Shown: one piece after another, positions 13,428 through 23,322 of the stretch
Layout: every line of letters starts with the position of its first letter
Numbering within the stretch: the stretch's first letter is position 1
Notes under the pieces: generated by a model
Databases searched by the model: none
What the model saw: the letters and a program-made list of their open reading frames with translations, nothing else
Told to the model about the DNA's origin: nothing
Program-made: the position numbers and the translations under genes
Source of the DNA: Candidatus Saganbacteria bacterium
GTDB taxonomy: Bacteria; Margulisbacteria; WOR-1; JAPLLA01
Length of the DNA: 46,688 nucleotides
Reading direction: 5' to 3'
Assembly: GCA_026387795.1 (NCBI GenBank)
Contig: JAPLLA010000046.1
Coordinates: forward strand, 1 to 46,688

Positions 13428-15929
13428 CTATTTTATTACCACATTCACCAGCTTGTTCGGCACATAAACTACTTTTACAATCTGCTTTCCTGCAAGCGAA
13501 GACTTAACTTTTTCCAGCGCCATGGCTTCATCTTTAATCTTTAGTTCCGGTGTTCCCGGAGCAACTATCAGCCTATCTCTTAGTTTTCCGTTTATTTGCA
13601 CTGGAATGGTTAACATCTCGTCTTTTGCCAGCTCCGGATCAAACTTTGGCCAAGGCTGTTTATGAATACTTTCTTTGTTGCCGAGCTGTTGCCACAATTC
13701 CTCGGTCATGTGAGGGGCGAAAGGGGACAACATGACGAGCAAATGACAAATGACAAATGACAAATGACAAATGGAGGAAGGATTATCTTTATATTCGTAA
13801 GCGGTATTTGTAAGCTCCATTAGTCTGGCAATAGCGGTGTTAAAAGAGAAACTTTCAATGTCTGCCGTAACAGCTTTAATTGTCTTATGTGCTTTTCTTA
13901 ATAGTTCCGAATTTGAATTTTGGTCAGTTGAATTTGTTTCGAGTTTAGAATTTAGGATTTCGGATTTCTCTGTTACCAGTCTCCATACTCTATTTAGGAA
14001 TCTCGATGACCCTTCCACTCCCTTATCCGACCACTCCAGCTCCTTCTCCGGCGGTGAAGCGAATAAGATAAACAAGCGAGCTGTATCTGCCCCAAATTTA
14101 GAGATGATCTCATCTGGATCCACCACATTTCCCTTTGACTTGCTCATCTTTGCCCCGTCTTTAATTACCATCCCTTGAGTTAATAGGTTGGTGAAGGGCT
14201 CTTTGAAATTAATTAGGCCTAAATCGTTTAATACTTTTGTAAAAAACCTGGAGTAGAGGAGATGTAGAACGGCATGTTCTATTCCGCCAATGTATTGATC
14301 AACAGGAAGCCAGTGGTTGGCAAGTTTAGACTCGAATGGTTTCTGGTTATTGCGCGCATCCGAATATCTAAGGTAATACCAAGAAGAACAAATAAAAGTA
14401 TCCATGGTATCTGTTTCTCTTTTTGCCGATCCTCCGCATTTAGGACACTTTGCTTCAAGAAAAGATTTGGAAGTTGTTAGAGGAGAAGCTCCTTTTCCTG
14501 TAAACTCAACATCCCGAGGAAGTTTTACAGGCAAATCTTTTTCCGGCACAGGTACTACTCCGCATTTTTCGCAGTAAAGCATTGGAATTGGAGCCCCCCA
14601 GTATCTTTGCCTGGAAATAAGCCAATCCCGAAGTTTGAAATTTACTTTCCATTCACCAACGCCTTTTGAAACCAGCCAGTCCCCGATGTTTTTTAATGCT
14701 TCGAAACTTTTCTGCCTATTGAACTGCGCAGAATTTACCATGATTCCTTCATCTACAAAAGCTTCCTTCATCTCTTTGGTATCAAGACTGGTCCCTTCGG
14801 GCTGGATCACGACTTTTAGCGGAAGGTTGTATTTCTTAGCAAACTCAAAATCCCTTTGATCGTGGGTTGGGACTGCCATCACAGCTCCTGTACCATATCC
14901 CATCAAAACATAATCCGAAATCCAGATCGGTATCTCCTCATTGGTTGCAGGATTAATGGCATATGCTCCTGTAAAAGCCCCATCTTTTTCGGTTTTTGTG
15001 GTCCTCTCACGCGTAGATTCTTTTTTTACTTTCTCAACGTAAGCTTTAATCTCTTTTTCCTGCGGTGTTCCTTTGGTCAGCTCAGAAACCAGAGGATGCT
15101 CAGGGGCTAAAGTCATGTATGTGACGCCGAAGAGGGTGTCGGGTCTAGTTGTATATACAGATAATTCTTGGTTTGGATTTTGGATTTTGGATTTTGGATT
15201 TGTTTCGGATTTCGGATTTCGGATTTCGAATTTTATTTGTACCCCTTCCGACCTCCCAATCCAATTCTCCTGCATGGTCCGGACTTTTTCCGGCCAGCCG
15301 GATAGAAGAGATATATCATCCAGTAGTTTTTGTGCGTAATCCGTGATTTTGAAGAACCACTGCTCAAGCGGTTTTTCTTCTACTTCAGATTCGCATCTCC
15401 AGCACTTGCCTTCTTTTACTTGTTCGTTGGCAAGCACTGTTTCACAGCCCGGGCACCAATTAACCACTGCTTTTTTGCGGTACGCGAGTCCTTTTTCGTA
15501 GAATTTAAGGAATATCCACTGTGTCCATTTGTAGTATTCTTCTCTGGAAGTATTAATTTCGCGATCCCAGTTATAACTGATCCCAAGGGCTTTAAGTTGC
15601 AATGTCATCCGGTCAATACACTTTTGTGTCCACTCGGAAGGATGAACTTTGTTTTTAATTGCCGCGTTTTCTGCAGGAAGTCCAAACGCGTCCCAGCCAA
15701 TTGGGTGGAGCACCGCAAAGCCCTGCATTCTTTTATATCTTGCTACTACATCACCAATAGCGTAATTGCGTACGTGGCCCATGTGTAGGTTTCCGGAGGG
15801 GTAGGGGAACATGACCAAAGCATAGAATTTTTCCCTGGGATCATCATCTGCTACTCTGTAGAGATGAGATTTTTCCCAAGACGCTTGCCACTTTGCTTCG
15901 ATCTCTTTTGGGTCAAAAGCTTCGGACAT
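13428..15929 (-). CDS. leuS: Leucyl-tRNA synthetase with repeat-encoded insertions
   Basis: Class I synthetase charging tRNA-Leu, 833 residues. HIGH motif in [14 protein letters not shown]; zinc-type cysteines in CPGCE and CWRC; editing-domain start [20 protein letters not shown] in [16 protein letters not shown]; anticodon-binding C-terminus. Three short segments do not fit the family and coincide with repeats in the [23 protein letters not shown] just before the editing domain (15172-15234), [11 protein letters not shown] between catalytic and anticodon domains (13930-13968), and [14 protein letters not shown] (13741-13773). All keep the frame, so the gene looks functional. It starts 2 bp after the ilvC stop and is the last gene of the ilv operon. 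A copy of its 3' end lies at 11728-11776. Confidence 0.96.
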   Translation of the reverse strand: MSEAFDPKEIEAKWQASWEKSHLYRVADDDPREKFYALVMFPYPSGNLHMGHVRNYAIGDVVARYKRMQGFAVLHPIGWDAFGLPAENAAIKNKVHPSEWTQKCIDRMTLQLKALGISYNWDREINTSREEYYKWTQWIFLKFYEKGLAYRKKAVVNWCPGCETVLANEQVKEGKCWRCESEVEEKPLEQWFFKITDYAQKLLDDISLLSGWPEKVRTMQENWIGRSEGVQIKFEIRNPKSETNPKSKIQNPNQELSVYTTRPDTLFGVTYMTLAPEHPLVSELTKGTPQEKEIKAYVEKVKKESTRERTTKTEKDGAFTGAYAINPATNEEIPIWISDYVLMGYGTGAVMAVPTHDQRDFEFAKKYNLPLKVVIQPEGTSLDTKEMKEAFVDEGIMVNSAQFNRQKSFEALKNIGDWLVSKGVGEWKVNFKLRDWLISRQRYWGAPIPMLYCEKCGVVPVPEKDLPVKLPRDVEFTGKGASPLTTSKSFLEAKCPKCGGSAKRETDTMDTFICSSWYYLRYSDARNNQKPFESKLANHWLPVDQYIGGIEHAVLHLLYSRFFTKVLNDLGLINFKEPFTNLLTQGMVIKDGAKMSKSKGNVVDPDEIISKFGADTARLFILFASPPEKELEWSDKGVEGSSRFLNRVWRLVTEKSEILNSKLETNSTDQNSNSELLRKAHKTIKAVTADIESFSFNTAIARLMELTNTAYEYKDNPSSICHLSFVICHLLVMLSPFAPHMTEELWQQLGNKESIHKQPWPKFDPELAKDEMLTIPVQINGKLRDRLIVAPGTPELKIKDEAMALEKVKSSLAGKQIVKVVYVPNKLVNVVIK
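13741..13773 (+). repeat. Heptamer array inside leuS
   Basis: Four and a half units of AAATGAC read on the plus strand, in frame within leuS. A change of one 7-bp unit would shift the frame. Confidence 0.9.
13930..13968 (+). repeat. Intergenic-type mini-repeat inside leuS, site 2
   Basis: 39 bp matching the leuS segment at 15196-15234 at 31 positions and of the same type as 4113-4151. It encodes the linker [11 protein letters not shown]. Confidence 0.8.
15172..15234 (+). repeat. Heptamer array and mini-repeat inside leuS, site 1
   Basis: Units of GGATTTT (three and a part) followed by GTTT and units of CGGATTT (three). The last 39 bp match the intergenic element at 4113-4151 at 34 positions. 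Encodes the extra [20 protein letters not shown] of the synthetase. Confidence 0.88.
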
Positions 15930-15931
15930 CT

Positions 15932-16948
15932 TTACAGCTGAACTTCGTTATTGCCTGGCCGCTTCATCCAGCTCATCATGTCGCGCAGTTCCGCGCCGAT
16001 TTGCTCGATCTTGTGGTTCAGGTCTTTTTCTCTTAAAGCATTGAAGTTTTTGCAGCCTTCTTTGTTCTCTTTCAACCATTCTTTAGCAAATTTACCGGAT
16101 TGGATCCTTTCCAGTGCTTTTTTCATGCGGGCCTTGGTTTTTTCGTCTATAATCTTTGGACCAACTGTTAAGTCCCCGTATTCCGCGGTGTTGCTGATCG
16201 CTTTTCTCATTCCTGCAATCCCTTGTTTGTAAATTAGGTCAACGATGAGCTTGAGTTCATGGCAGCATTCAAAGTATGCCATTTCAGGTTGGTATCCGGC
16301 TTCTACCAAAGTTTCAAAACCTGCTTTGACCAAAGAAGTACAGCCGCCGCAAAGAACTGTTTGTTCTCCAAAAAGGTCTGTTTCTACTTCTTCTTTGAAG
16401 GTGGTTTCAAAAACACCTGCGCGGGTCCCGCCAATCCCTTTGGCATAGGCCAGGGCAGTCTCTTTTGCTTTTCCCGAGGCATTGTGATGTATAGCAATTA
16501 AACAAGGAACTCCTGCACCTTGTACAAAAGTTTCTCTAACCATGTACCCTGGTCCTTTTGGTGCAACCATGATTACGTCTACATCCACAGGAGGCTTAAT
16601 TGCCTTAAAGTGAATGTTAAAGCCGTGAGAAAACATCAAGGTTTTCCCTTTTTTCATATATTTCTTAATTGATTCTTTGTAAATCCTAGATTGGAGCTCG
16701 TCCGGGATCAAGATTTGGATAATGTCTCCAGCTTTGGCTGCTTCTGCCGCAGTCATTACCTCAAAACCTGCTTCTTTGGCCCGGTTCCAGTTTGGGGTTC
16801 CCTCCACTTCCGCAATAATTACATCCAATCCGCTATCCTTTAGGTTCTGGCCTTGGGCTCCTCCCTGGTTGCCAAATCCCACAATTGCGATCGTTTTTCC
16901 CTTCAACAACTCTAAATCCGCGTCTTTTTCATAATATACCTTTGCCAT
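15932..16948 (-). CDS. ilvC: Ketol-acid reductoisomerase
   Basis: NADPH-dependent isomeroreductase, second common step of valine, leucine and isoleucine synthesis. 338 residues, the usual short class I length. Rossmann motif [30 protein letters not shown] and [10 protein letters not shown] follow; metal ligands in [12 protein letters not shown] and [16 protein letters not shown]. Start ATG at 16948 preceded by AGGGGAAAAAA (GGGG as ribosome site). It lies between ilvN (36 bp upstream) and leuS (2 bp downstream), so all are likely on one transcript. Confidence 0.97.
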   Translation of the reverse strand: MAKVYYEKDADLELLKGKTIAIVGFGNQGGAQGQNLKDSGLDVIIAEVEGTPNWNRAKEAGFEVMTAAEAAKAGDIIQILIPDELQSRIYKESIKKYMKKGKTLMFSHGFNIHFKAIKPPVDVDVIMVAPKGPGYMVRETFVQGAGVPCLIAIHHNASGKAKETALAYAKGIGGTRAGVFETTFKEEVETDLFGEQTVLCGGCTSLVKAGFETLVEAGYQPEMAYFECCHELKLIVDLIYKQGIAGMRKAISNTAEYGDLTVGPKIIDEKTKARMKKALERIQSGKFAKEWLKENKEGCKNFNALREKDLNHKIEQIGAELRDMMSWMKRPGNNEVQL

Positions 16949-16984
16949 TTTTTTCCCCTTTCTTTCCTTTTAAAATTATTTAGC

Positions 16985-17464
16985 TTAACTGCGCAGCATA
17001 GCAATTTTGCCGGTACGCACTAACTCTTGGATCCCGAACTTTTCCAGCAGTTTTAAAATTCCTTCAACCTTAGAAGATTCTCCGGTCATTTCAATGATCA
17101 TTGAATCTTCGCCTACGTTTACAATATTGGCGCGAAAGATTTCAACAATCTGGTTAATCTCTGCTCTGGTGTTTGCATTGGCATGGACCTTTGCTAGCAC
17201 AATTTCTCTTTCTACAGCAGTATCCGTGGGCATGTCATAAACCCTTAAAACATCTATCAGCTTATAGAGTTGTTTCATGATCTGCTCCAGCGCTTCGTCG
17301 TCACCCTTTGCAACAATAGTCATACGCGAAAGACCGGGGGTTTCTGAAGTCCCTACTGCCAAGCTTTCAATATTAAAGCCCCTCCGCGAAAAAAGCCCTG
17401 CCACCCTGGAGAGAACTCCCGGCTTATCGTGCACTATTACGGTTATCGTATGCTTATGCTCCAT
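16985..17464 (-). CDS. ilvN: Acetolactate synthase small (regulatory) subunit
   Basis: Regulatory subunit that binds valine through its ACT domain and activates the catalytic subunit. About 159 residues from the ATG at 17464: ACT domain ITVIVHDKPGVLSRVAGLFS, GFNIESLAVG, then the second ALS-type domain ending LVRTGKIAMLR. I chose 17464 over the longer in-frame start at 17491 because GGAGG lies 5-6 nt before it and the protein then begins MEHKHTITV like other family members. The gene starts 40 bp after the ilvB stop. Confidence 0.95.
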   Translation of the reverse strand: MEHKHTITVIVHDKPGVLSRVAGLFSRRGFNIESLAVGTSETPGLSRMTIVAKGDDEALEQIMKQLYKLIDVLRVYDMPTDTAVEREIVLAKVHANANTRAEINQIVEIFRANIVNVGEDSMIIEMTGESSKVEGILKLLEKFGIQELVRTGKIAMLRS

Positions 17465-17504
17465 ATATCCTCCAAAAAGCGAGGATGTCATCCTCGCTTT
17501 TTCA

Positions 17505-19040
17505 TCAATCGATTATCATCTCGTTGATCGCTTGGCCGGCCGGGACAAAAGGAAATACGTTTTCCTCTTTTGCCACCCGGAAATCCATCAATACCGGACG
17601 ATCTTTTATCTTTAATGATTCTTCGATTGCTTTTATGGCCTCTTCTTTTGTGGTGGCCCTGATCCCAACTGCGCCATAGGCTTCTGCAATCTTTACAAAA
17701 TCAGGATTGTTGCAAAGATCTGTATGCGAATATCTTTTTCCGTGTAAAAGCTCTTGCCACTGTCTTACCATTCCCAAATAACAATTGTTGAGAACTGCGA
17801 TTTTGATCGGAAGCTTATTGTTCACCGCAGTGGTAAGTTCCTGGATGTTCATTTGTATGCTTCCATCTCCTGCAATGTCAAAAACCACTGCATCGGGCCT
17901 GCCCATTTGCGCACCAATTGCAGCTGGAAGCCCAAAACCCATGGTCCCAAGCCCGCCGGACGAGATCCAATGTCTTGGCTTATCATATTTATAGAATTGT
18001 GCAGACCACATCTGGTGCTGTCCTACTTCTGTACAGATTATGGCTCCGCCTTTTGTAATTCTATAAATTTGTTCAATTACGTATTGCGGTTTTAATTCTC
18101 CCGTATCTTTGTAGCCGAGCGGATATTTGGCTTTCCACTCTTCAAGCTTTGCAACCCATGCCGGATGTTTTTCTTTTGGGCCTACTTTTTCAATTAGGGC
18201 AGTAAGTACGGATTTTACATCTCCTACAATCGGGACGTCTACTCCAACATTTTTGCCGATTTCCGCAGGGTCAATATCAATGTGGATTATTTTTGCATGC
18301 GGAGCAAAACGTGCGAGATGGCCGGTTACCCGGTCGTCAAACCTGGCTCCAATGGCAATTAAAAGGTCGCATTCCTGTACTGCAAAATTTGCGTAAGCAG
18401 TGCCGTGCATTCCAAGCATATGCATTGCCAGTTCATGTGTTTCCGGGAATGCACCTTTACCCATTAAGGTGGTAGTTACCGGGATATTGCATTTTTCTGC
18501 AAACTGCAATAGTTCTTTAGATGCTTCTGAAGAAATTACTCCTCCGCCCGCATAAATTAATGGCCGTTCTGAAGCAGCAATCAGCTTGGCTGCAGCGGTA
18601 ATTTGCTTTGGATGTCCTTTAAAGTTAGGTTTGAAACTGGCTAAGCTTATGCTATCGGGATATTTAAAGTTAATCTTTTTAAACTGCAGATCTTTTGGAA
18701 CGTCGACTACAATTGGCCCCGGTCTGCCGGTGCGGGCCAGATAAAAAGCTTCTTTCATAATGTAGGGAATATCTTCTGCTGCTTTAATTAAGTAATTGTT
18801 TTTGGTAATCGGCATGGTAATGCCGGTAATGTCTGCTTCCTGGAAAGAATCTTTACCGAGCAAAGCAGTTCCAACTTGACCGGTAATTGCTACCATGGGG
18901 ATAGAATCCATATGTGCGTTTGCAATTCCTGTAACCAGGTTGGTTGCACCTGGTCCCGAAGTTGCCATGCAGACTCCGACTTTTCCGGTTGCTCTGGCGT
19001 AGCCGTCTGCAGCGTGCGCGGCACCTTGTTCGTGCCGCAC
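17505..19040 (-). CDS. ilvB: Acetolactate synthase large subunit, 5' end damaged
   Basis: Thiamine-diphosphate enzyme that condenses pyruvate (or pyruvate with 2-oxobutyrate). From GTG 19040 there are 511 residues, about 50 short of the family. [16 protein letters not shown] holds the catalytic glutamate, then [13 protein letters not shown], and [15 protein letters not shown] with [12 protein letters not shown] is the cofactor site. Upstream in the same frame NHVL and EKAI continue the alignment back to IYDEKAIN, then a stop. The true N-terminus [15 protein letters not shown] lies in another frame (start 19117). The conserved GYPGG segment between them is missing. GTG 19040 is therefore unlikely to be the natural start; either the gene is a recent pseudogene or the assembly lost bases. 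Confidence 0.85.
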   Translation of the reverse strand: MRHEQGAAHAADGYARATGKVGVCMATSGPGATNLVTGIANAHMDSIPMVAITGQVGTALLGKDSFQEADITGITMPITKNNYLIKAAEDIPYIMKEAFYLARTGRPGPIVVDVPKDLQFKKINFKYPDSISLASFKPNFKGHPKQITAAAKLIAASERPLIYAGGGVISSEASKELLQFAEKCNIPVTTTLMGKGAFPETHELAMHMLGMHGTAYANFAVQECDLLIAIGARFDDRVTGHLARFAPHAKIIHIDIDPAEIGKNVGVDVPIVGDVKSVLTALIEKVGPKEKHPAWVAKLEEWKAKYPLGYKDTGELKPQYVIEQIYRITKGGAIICTEVGQHQMWSAQFYKYDKPRHWISSGGLGTMGFGLPAAIGAQMGRPDAVVFDIAGDGSIQMNIQELTTAVNNKLPIKIAVLNNCYLGMVRQWQELLHGKRYSHTDLCNNPDFVKIAEAYGAVGIRATTKEEAIKAIEESLKIKDRPVLMDFRVAKEENVFPFVPAGQAINEMIID

Positions 19041-19117
19041 TAAAACGTGGTTGATGGCTTTTTCATCGTAAATTTTTTGAGTGATTCAATAATTGCTTGT
19101 GCGCCTGTAATTTCCAT
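19041..19117 (-). pseudogene. ilvB: Detached 5' end of ilvB
   Basis: ATG 19117 opens [15 protein letters not shown], the standard acetolactate synthase start, then runs out of register after the AAAAAA run (19073-19078 on the complementary strand) and stops at a TAG (19042-19040). The following bases in another frame resume the protein. Roughly 20 codons expected between LKK and IYDE are absent. Confidence 0.8.
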
Positions 19118-19168
19118 GATAATGGGGGAATTTTACCATAAACCGTTTAGAGCTTAAAGCGGTTTATT

Positions 19169-20815
19169 TTAGCTATTTAACACTGCGCCTTTGGCAGCAG
19201 AGGTTACAAGTTTGCCGTAGCGCGACAGCCACCCGGTTTTAAACTTGGATTCTTTTGGTTTCCAGGCCTCAAGCCTTTTGGCCATTTCTTCTGGAGAAAT
19301 TACCAGGCTTAGTGTACGGTTGTCTAAATCCAGCTCTATGGTGTCCCCGTCTTTTACTATTGCAATTGGCCCGCCTTCTGCAGCTTCTGGTGAAATGTGT
19401 CCAATGCATGGACCGCGGGTACCGCCGGAAAATCTCCCATCAGTAATTAATGCCACTGAATCTCCCAAGCCCATACCAACAATTGCAGAAGTTGGGGCAA
19501 GCATCTCTCTCATTCCAGGCCGGCCTTTTGGGCCTTCGTAGCGCACTACTACTACATCTCCGGATTTTATTTTTTGTTCATAAATTGCTTTACTGGTTTC
19601 CTCTTCACTGTTAAAAACCTTGGCTTTGCCCGTAAACTTCCGCATTTTTTCCGATACTCCGGATTGTTTTACTACTGCACTGTCCGGAGCCAAATTTCCC
19701 CTTAAAATCGCGATTCCGCCTTCTGCATGATACGGCTTATCCAGTGGTCGGATGATTTCCGAATCATGCACTTCTCCTTCTTTGGCAATATCTTTGATGT
19801 TTTTTAAAGAAACAGTATTGCTTGGAAGAATTTTATCTTTTAGGCGATTTAAAACAGCAGGCATGCCTCCTGCATATTCCAAATCTTCCATCAGGTTGTC
19901 TCCAGCTGGCTCCATGCTTACAATATGCGGTGTTTCACGGCTTATCTCATCAAAAAGTTCAATCGGAAAATCATGTCCGCATTCGTGGGCAATGGCCATC
20001 AAGTGAAGAACGGTGTTGCTTGATCCGCCAATGGCATTATCTACACGGATGGCATTTTTAAAGGCATCCCCGGTCATAATGTCGCGCGGCTTAATGTTGT
20101 GCTTAATTAATTCAACAATTCTGATCCCACTGTCGTAGGCAATCCTTTTCTTTTTAGAGGAAACTGCAAGAGCAGTACCGCATCCTTCCAAAGACATTCC
20201 TAAAACTTCTGTTAAGCAGCCCATGGTGTTTGCAGTATAGAGCCCTTGGCAGGAACCTGCTCCAGGGCAGGCATTTATGCAGAGTTCTTCGATCTCTTTT
20301 TGCGGCACATCTTTTTTTACAATAACTTCCCAAGTATCTCTTACATAAGATAATCTTCTCATCCGATTATAGCCGCCCATCATTGGGCCCATGGTTACTA
20401 CAATGCAAGGGATGTTGAGCCGGGCTGCAGCCATTAACATTCCGGGTGTAATTTTGTCGCAAGCAGTTAAGAGTACCAAACCATCCAAGCAGTGCGCTTG
20501 TGCTACAGATTCAATTGTGTCTGCAATTAGTTCTCTGGAGGGCAGGGCGTAGTGCATGCCGTTGTGTCCCATTGCCAATCCGTCGCAGATTGCAGGGAGT
20601 CCAAAAACAAAAGATTGTCCGCCGCCTGCATGTACCCCTTTTTCTGCTGCTCTTTCAATATCGCGCATATTAATGTGCCCAGGTACCAGGTCTGTAAAGC
20701 TGGAAGCAATGCCGATAAAAGGCTTATCCATTGATTTTTGGCTGACTCCTGTAGCGTAAAGCAGGGCCAAATGAGGTATTCTTTCCAATCCTTTTTTGAT
20801 TTCATCGCTGCGCAT
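19169..20815 (-). CDS. ilvD: Dihydroxy-acid dehydratase
   Basis: Fe-S dehydratase making 2-oxo acids for valine and isoleucine synthesis. About 548 residues, full length. Cluster cysteines in [10 protein letters not shown] and [15 protein letters not shown], with a third in [22 protein letters not shown] and [15 protein letters not shown] are C-terminal signatures. The ATG at 20815 (MRSDEIKKG) has AGGAG 10 nt upstream; a TTG two codons earlier is also possible. First gene of the ilvD-ilvB-ilvN-ilvC-leuS series, with its own likely promoter at 20848-20856. Confidence 0.97.
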   Translation of the reverse strand: MRSDEIKKGLERIPHLALLYATGVSQKSMDKPFIGIASSFTDLVPGHINMRDIERAAEKGVHAGGGQSFVFGLPAICDGLAMGHNGMHYALPSRELIADTIESVAQAHCLDGLVLLTACDKITPGMLMAAARLNIPCIVVTMGPMMGGYNRMRRLSYVRDTWEVIVKKDVPQKEIEELCINACPGAGSCQGLYTANTMGCLTEVLGMSLEGCGTALAVSSKKKRIAYDSGIRIVELIKHNIKPRDIMTGDAFKNAIRVDNAIGGSSNTVLHLMAIAHECGHDFPIELFDEISRETPHIVSMEPAGDNLMEDLEYAGGMPAVLNRLKDKILPSNTVSLKNIKDIAKEGEVHDSEIIRPLDKPYHAEGGIAILRGNLAPDSAVVKQSGVSEKMRKFTGKAKVFNSEEETSKAIYEQKIKSGDVVVVRYEGPKGRPGMREMLAPTSAIVGMGLGDSVALITDGRFSGGTRGPCIGHISPEAAEGGPIAIVKDGDTIELDLDNRTLSLVISPEEMAKRLEAWKPKESKFKTGWLSRYGKLVTSAAKGAVLNS

Positions 20816-20847
20816 ACACAATCATCTCCTTAGAAAAATATGGGCAG

Positions 20848-20856
20848 ATTATAACA
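20848..20856 (-). promoter_or_regulatory. Extended -10 promoter of the ilv-leuS operon
   Basis: Minus-strand TGT-TATAAT, an extended -10 box, with no good -35, about 30 bp before the ilvD start. No T-box or leader-peptide attenuator is visible in the 65 bp between the two genes. Confidence 0.5.
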
Positions 20857-20886
20857 TAGTTAAGCCATAAGTGCATAAGGGGTAAG

Positions 20887-23229
20887 TTATGTGGCAAGAG
20901 GGATTTCGTCGGGGATTAATCTTATGTCATTTGCCAGATCCCGATATTTTCTTAAAAGCAGAGTTGGATGCATGTTTTCAAACCCGTTTATTACAGCAGC
21001 TGTTCGAAGTGTTAGGGAAGGGGCTAGGTGTCCCTGGCCGCTAGCCATAAGGATCCTTTCTTGTCTTACCAGTGCGCTAAGATTGCCAAGATGATAAAGA
21101 AAACCGGTCATGGCAATTTCACGGGCAGTGGCTTGGCTTTCCCAGCTTCTAGTTACCCCTGTGAGTGCGGTTTTGACATCCAATCCTTGAACCAGGGTAA
21201 AAGGAGGAGCAATAGTTGCTCCCAATCCATATAGATTAAAATCTGGAGCCCAGCCGTCCGAAAAACCAATCGGGAGTTTCCCTAGTATAGAAGCTTTCCC
21301 TCCGCTTGGTCCAAAAGCTTCGCTTTTTGTGACCTCGCTTAAAGGATCGCTGAACATTCCCCACATGTCTACACCTTGTAAAACTGTTCTTGAGTTGTAT
21401 TCGTTGTAATTAACCCAGAAAGCAGCGTTTAACATCCCTTTCCCTTCTCTGTTTATAATTTTTATCCGCTCGAGTAACCGGCTTAAAGCTGCTTCTGCAT
21501 TTGAATCTCCTTTTGGGGCCAGTCCCCCAAACAGGAAAAGCAGCGGGCCATATTTTTGGGCAATATGTTTTAAGCCCGCGGTTTTTGTTTCCAAAAGAGT
21601 CAGTAAGAGATTTAATTTGTATAGAGTAGCTCTGCGCATTGCTCCAATTACAATTGCATCCCCATCTAATTCTGCGGGAAAAAGATCCGGATTTTTTTCT
21701 TTTCTGGCTCTTAAGACCTCAAATAAATTTTTTCTGCCGGAGGCTTGTATTTCCAAAAGTCGGGAACGCCATTTTGGGTTAAACAAAAGGGTGCCCAATG
21801 CTTCCGGACGGCCGAATAATTCCGGCTGGCTTCTCCATCCCGGGAAAACCTCGTCTAGCAGTTGGGTTTGTTCCTCGGGCAGCCATTCGTTTGGATTGAC
21901 AATATTGGAAGTTTCTCTAAAAAGGCGTCTTCCAGCCCTAGCCCTTTCTAAAAAGTGCGGTGGGACCAGGTTGTTTGCAGGATCAAGCGTTAATCTTAAG
22001 TGGTTTGGAGAAACACAGGTTATACCAAAAGACAATTCCATGGCTAAATTTAAAGTGTCCAGCACGCTCCAGGATCCTGCCGTGGGGCCGAGTTTTAATA
22101 GCCGGTTTGCGGATTCAGGTGAGTACACAGTTCTAACTACTTGTTCCCCATACCGATTTACGGTTTCTGGTTGTGGAGCATGGATAGTGGTAATGTTGTT
22201 TCTTCTGGTGCTGTTCAATGCTTTTTCCCAGGCTACAGCAGGAGTGTATCCTTGCCCTATAAAATATTGGTTCAGATCTTCTACCATGGCAAAAGTTGCC
22301 AACGCTCCGTGGCAGTCTTGAATAATTAATGCTCCGGTAGAATCTTCCGGTTCAAACAATCCGAGTTTTTTACCAAAAGCATATGTGGCTTCTCCCAAAA
22401 CCTTTTGCGATTCCAGGCCCGCAATGCTTCCATTATCAGGATAAAAGACATCTGTTACCCCGTGCCTTTCAATGGCAAATAAAACAATGGGGCTGCTTTT
22501 AGCTAGGCGGGCAACATCGTTTGGATCCAGAGTGGCCATACTTGGCTTAAAAAGAAAGGCATAGACTGGTTCTGGTTCTGCTTTGCTTAATTTAACCTGG
22601 TCAACCACTCCCAGAGGGATAAAATCCGGTGATTCCAGGTTCCAGGATGCAGGGGCAATCATCTGGGTTTTTTGTTCTGCGGAATTTAATATGTCGTAGA
22701 TATCTCCTTTTTCTTTGTCGTCCAGAGGTATATTAGTTGGGTTTAAATTGGCAATAAAATCTTCCCGAGTTCCTAATTTGCCTTTTTCTAGTACGCTGCC
22801 ATTGCCGATATAGCTTATGTAGCCTGCTGTTTCAAGAGCATCTAAGATCATTCTTCTTTTGTCGCCAAAATTTTGAAAGTTGGAAGAATCAACGATTTTT
22901 ACTTCTACGAGCTGATTTCCTCTGCCAACTGTGTGTGCCAGGCAAGCATGCATAAATGAAAAATCCGAAAGCTGCATATCCGGGTCCAAAGCAGCTTCGG
23001 CAGTGTCGTGGCCAAGAATACCCAGTCCGCCGGTCATGTTTCTAATAACTTTTTCTATGGCAATAGAGCTTGGGTCTGGGCGATTTTGAGAGTCTAAACG
23101 CAATTCTGCTTGTGTGGCAATCCCTACTCTAGGCTGATTATGCTTTTTAGTTTGTTTTAAAATCATTGCCCAAGCCAGGAGAATGTCCCATCCATTTTTG
23201 TTTGCAGTAGTTGGGAAAGTCGCCGCCAT
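20887..23229 (-). CDS. Divergent alpha-glucan-phosphorylase-like protein
   Basis: 780 residues, likely cytoplasmic. The C-terminal half resembles the GT-B fold of glycogen phosphorylase (GT35): VNYNEYNSRTVLQGVDMW (GVDMW at 619-623) corresponds to the NYD...GVDVW block, and SEAFGPSGGKAS with K645 matches EASGTSGMKAS, where the lysine holds pyridoxal phosphate. IGFSDGW follows as in the family. Earlier, IIQDCHGALATFAMVEDL and TTIHAPQPETVNRYG recall the HLNEGH and THTPV blocks, with changes. The usual length is 700-850. The reaction may be phosphorolysis of a glucan or another glycoside, but substrate residues are too altered to say. It starts 93 bp after the GalT-like gene; the gap contains no gene. 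Confidence 0.68.
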   Translation of the reverse strand: MAATFPTTANKNGWDILLAWAMILKQTKKHNQPRVGIATQAELRLDSQNRPDPSSIAIEKVIRNMTGGLGILGHDTAEAALDPDMQLSDFSFMHACLAHTVGRGNQLVEVKIVDSSNFQNFGDKRRMILDALETAGYISYIGNGSVLEKGKLGTREDFIANLNPTNIPLDDKEKGDIYDILNSAEQKTQMIAPASWNLESPDFIPLGVVDQVKLSKAEPEPVYAFLFKPSMATLDPNDVARLAKSSPIVLFAIERHGVTDVFYPDNGSIAGLESQKVLGEATYAFGKKLGLFEPEDSTGALIIQDCHGALATFAMVEDLNQYFIGQGYTPAVAWEKALNSTRRNNITTIHAPQPETVNRYGEQVVRTVYSPESANRLLKLGPTAGSWSVLDTLNLAMELSFGITCVSPNHLRLTLDPANNLVPPHFLERARAGRRLFRETSNIVNPNEWLPEEQTQLLDEVFPGWRSQPELFGRPEALGTLLFNPKWRSRLLEIQASGRKNLFEVLRARKEKNPDLFPAELDGDAIVIGAMRRATLYKLNLLLTLLETKTAGLKHIAQKYGPLLFLFGGLAPKGDSNAEAALSRLLERIKIINREGKGMLNAAFWVNYNEYNSRTVLQGVDMWGMFSDPLSEVTKSEAFGPSGGKASILGKLPIGFSDGWAPDFNLYGLGATIAPPFTLVQGLDVKTALTGVTRSWESQATAREIAMTGFLYHLGNLSALVRQERILMASGQGHLAPSLTLRTAAVINGFENMHPTLLLRKYRDLANDIRLIPDEIPLAT

Positions 23230-23322
23230 TAAAATCCTTCTTTCTTTTCATGGAACCTGCTGCTTATTTATCTTAAAAAAACAATGAAAATTTCACTTGG
23301 GAAGAAAAAAATAAAAAAAATT

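Noticed and set aside
17465-17491. Longer ilvN start at 17491
   Set aside because: GGAGG sits directly before the ATG at 17464, and the extra nine residues do not match the family.
20816-20886. T-box or leader-peptide attenuator before ilvD
   Set aside because: The 65-bp gap holds only an extended -10 box and a ribosome site; no T-box motif or runs of Leu/Val/Ile codons.
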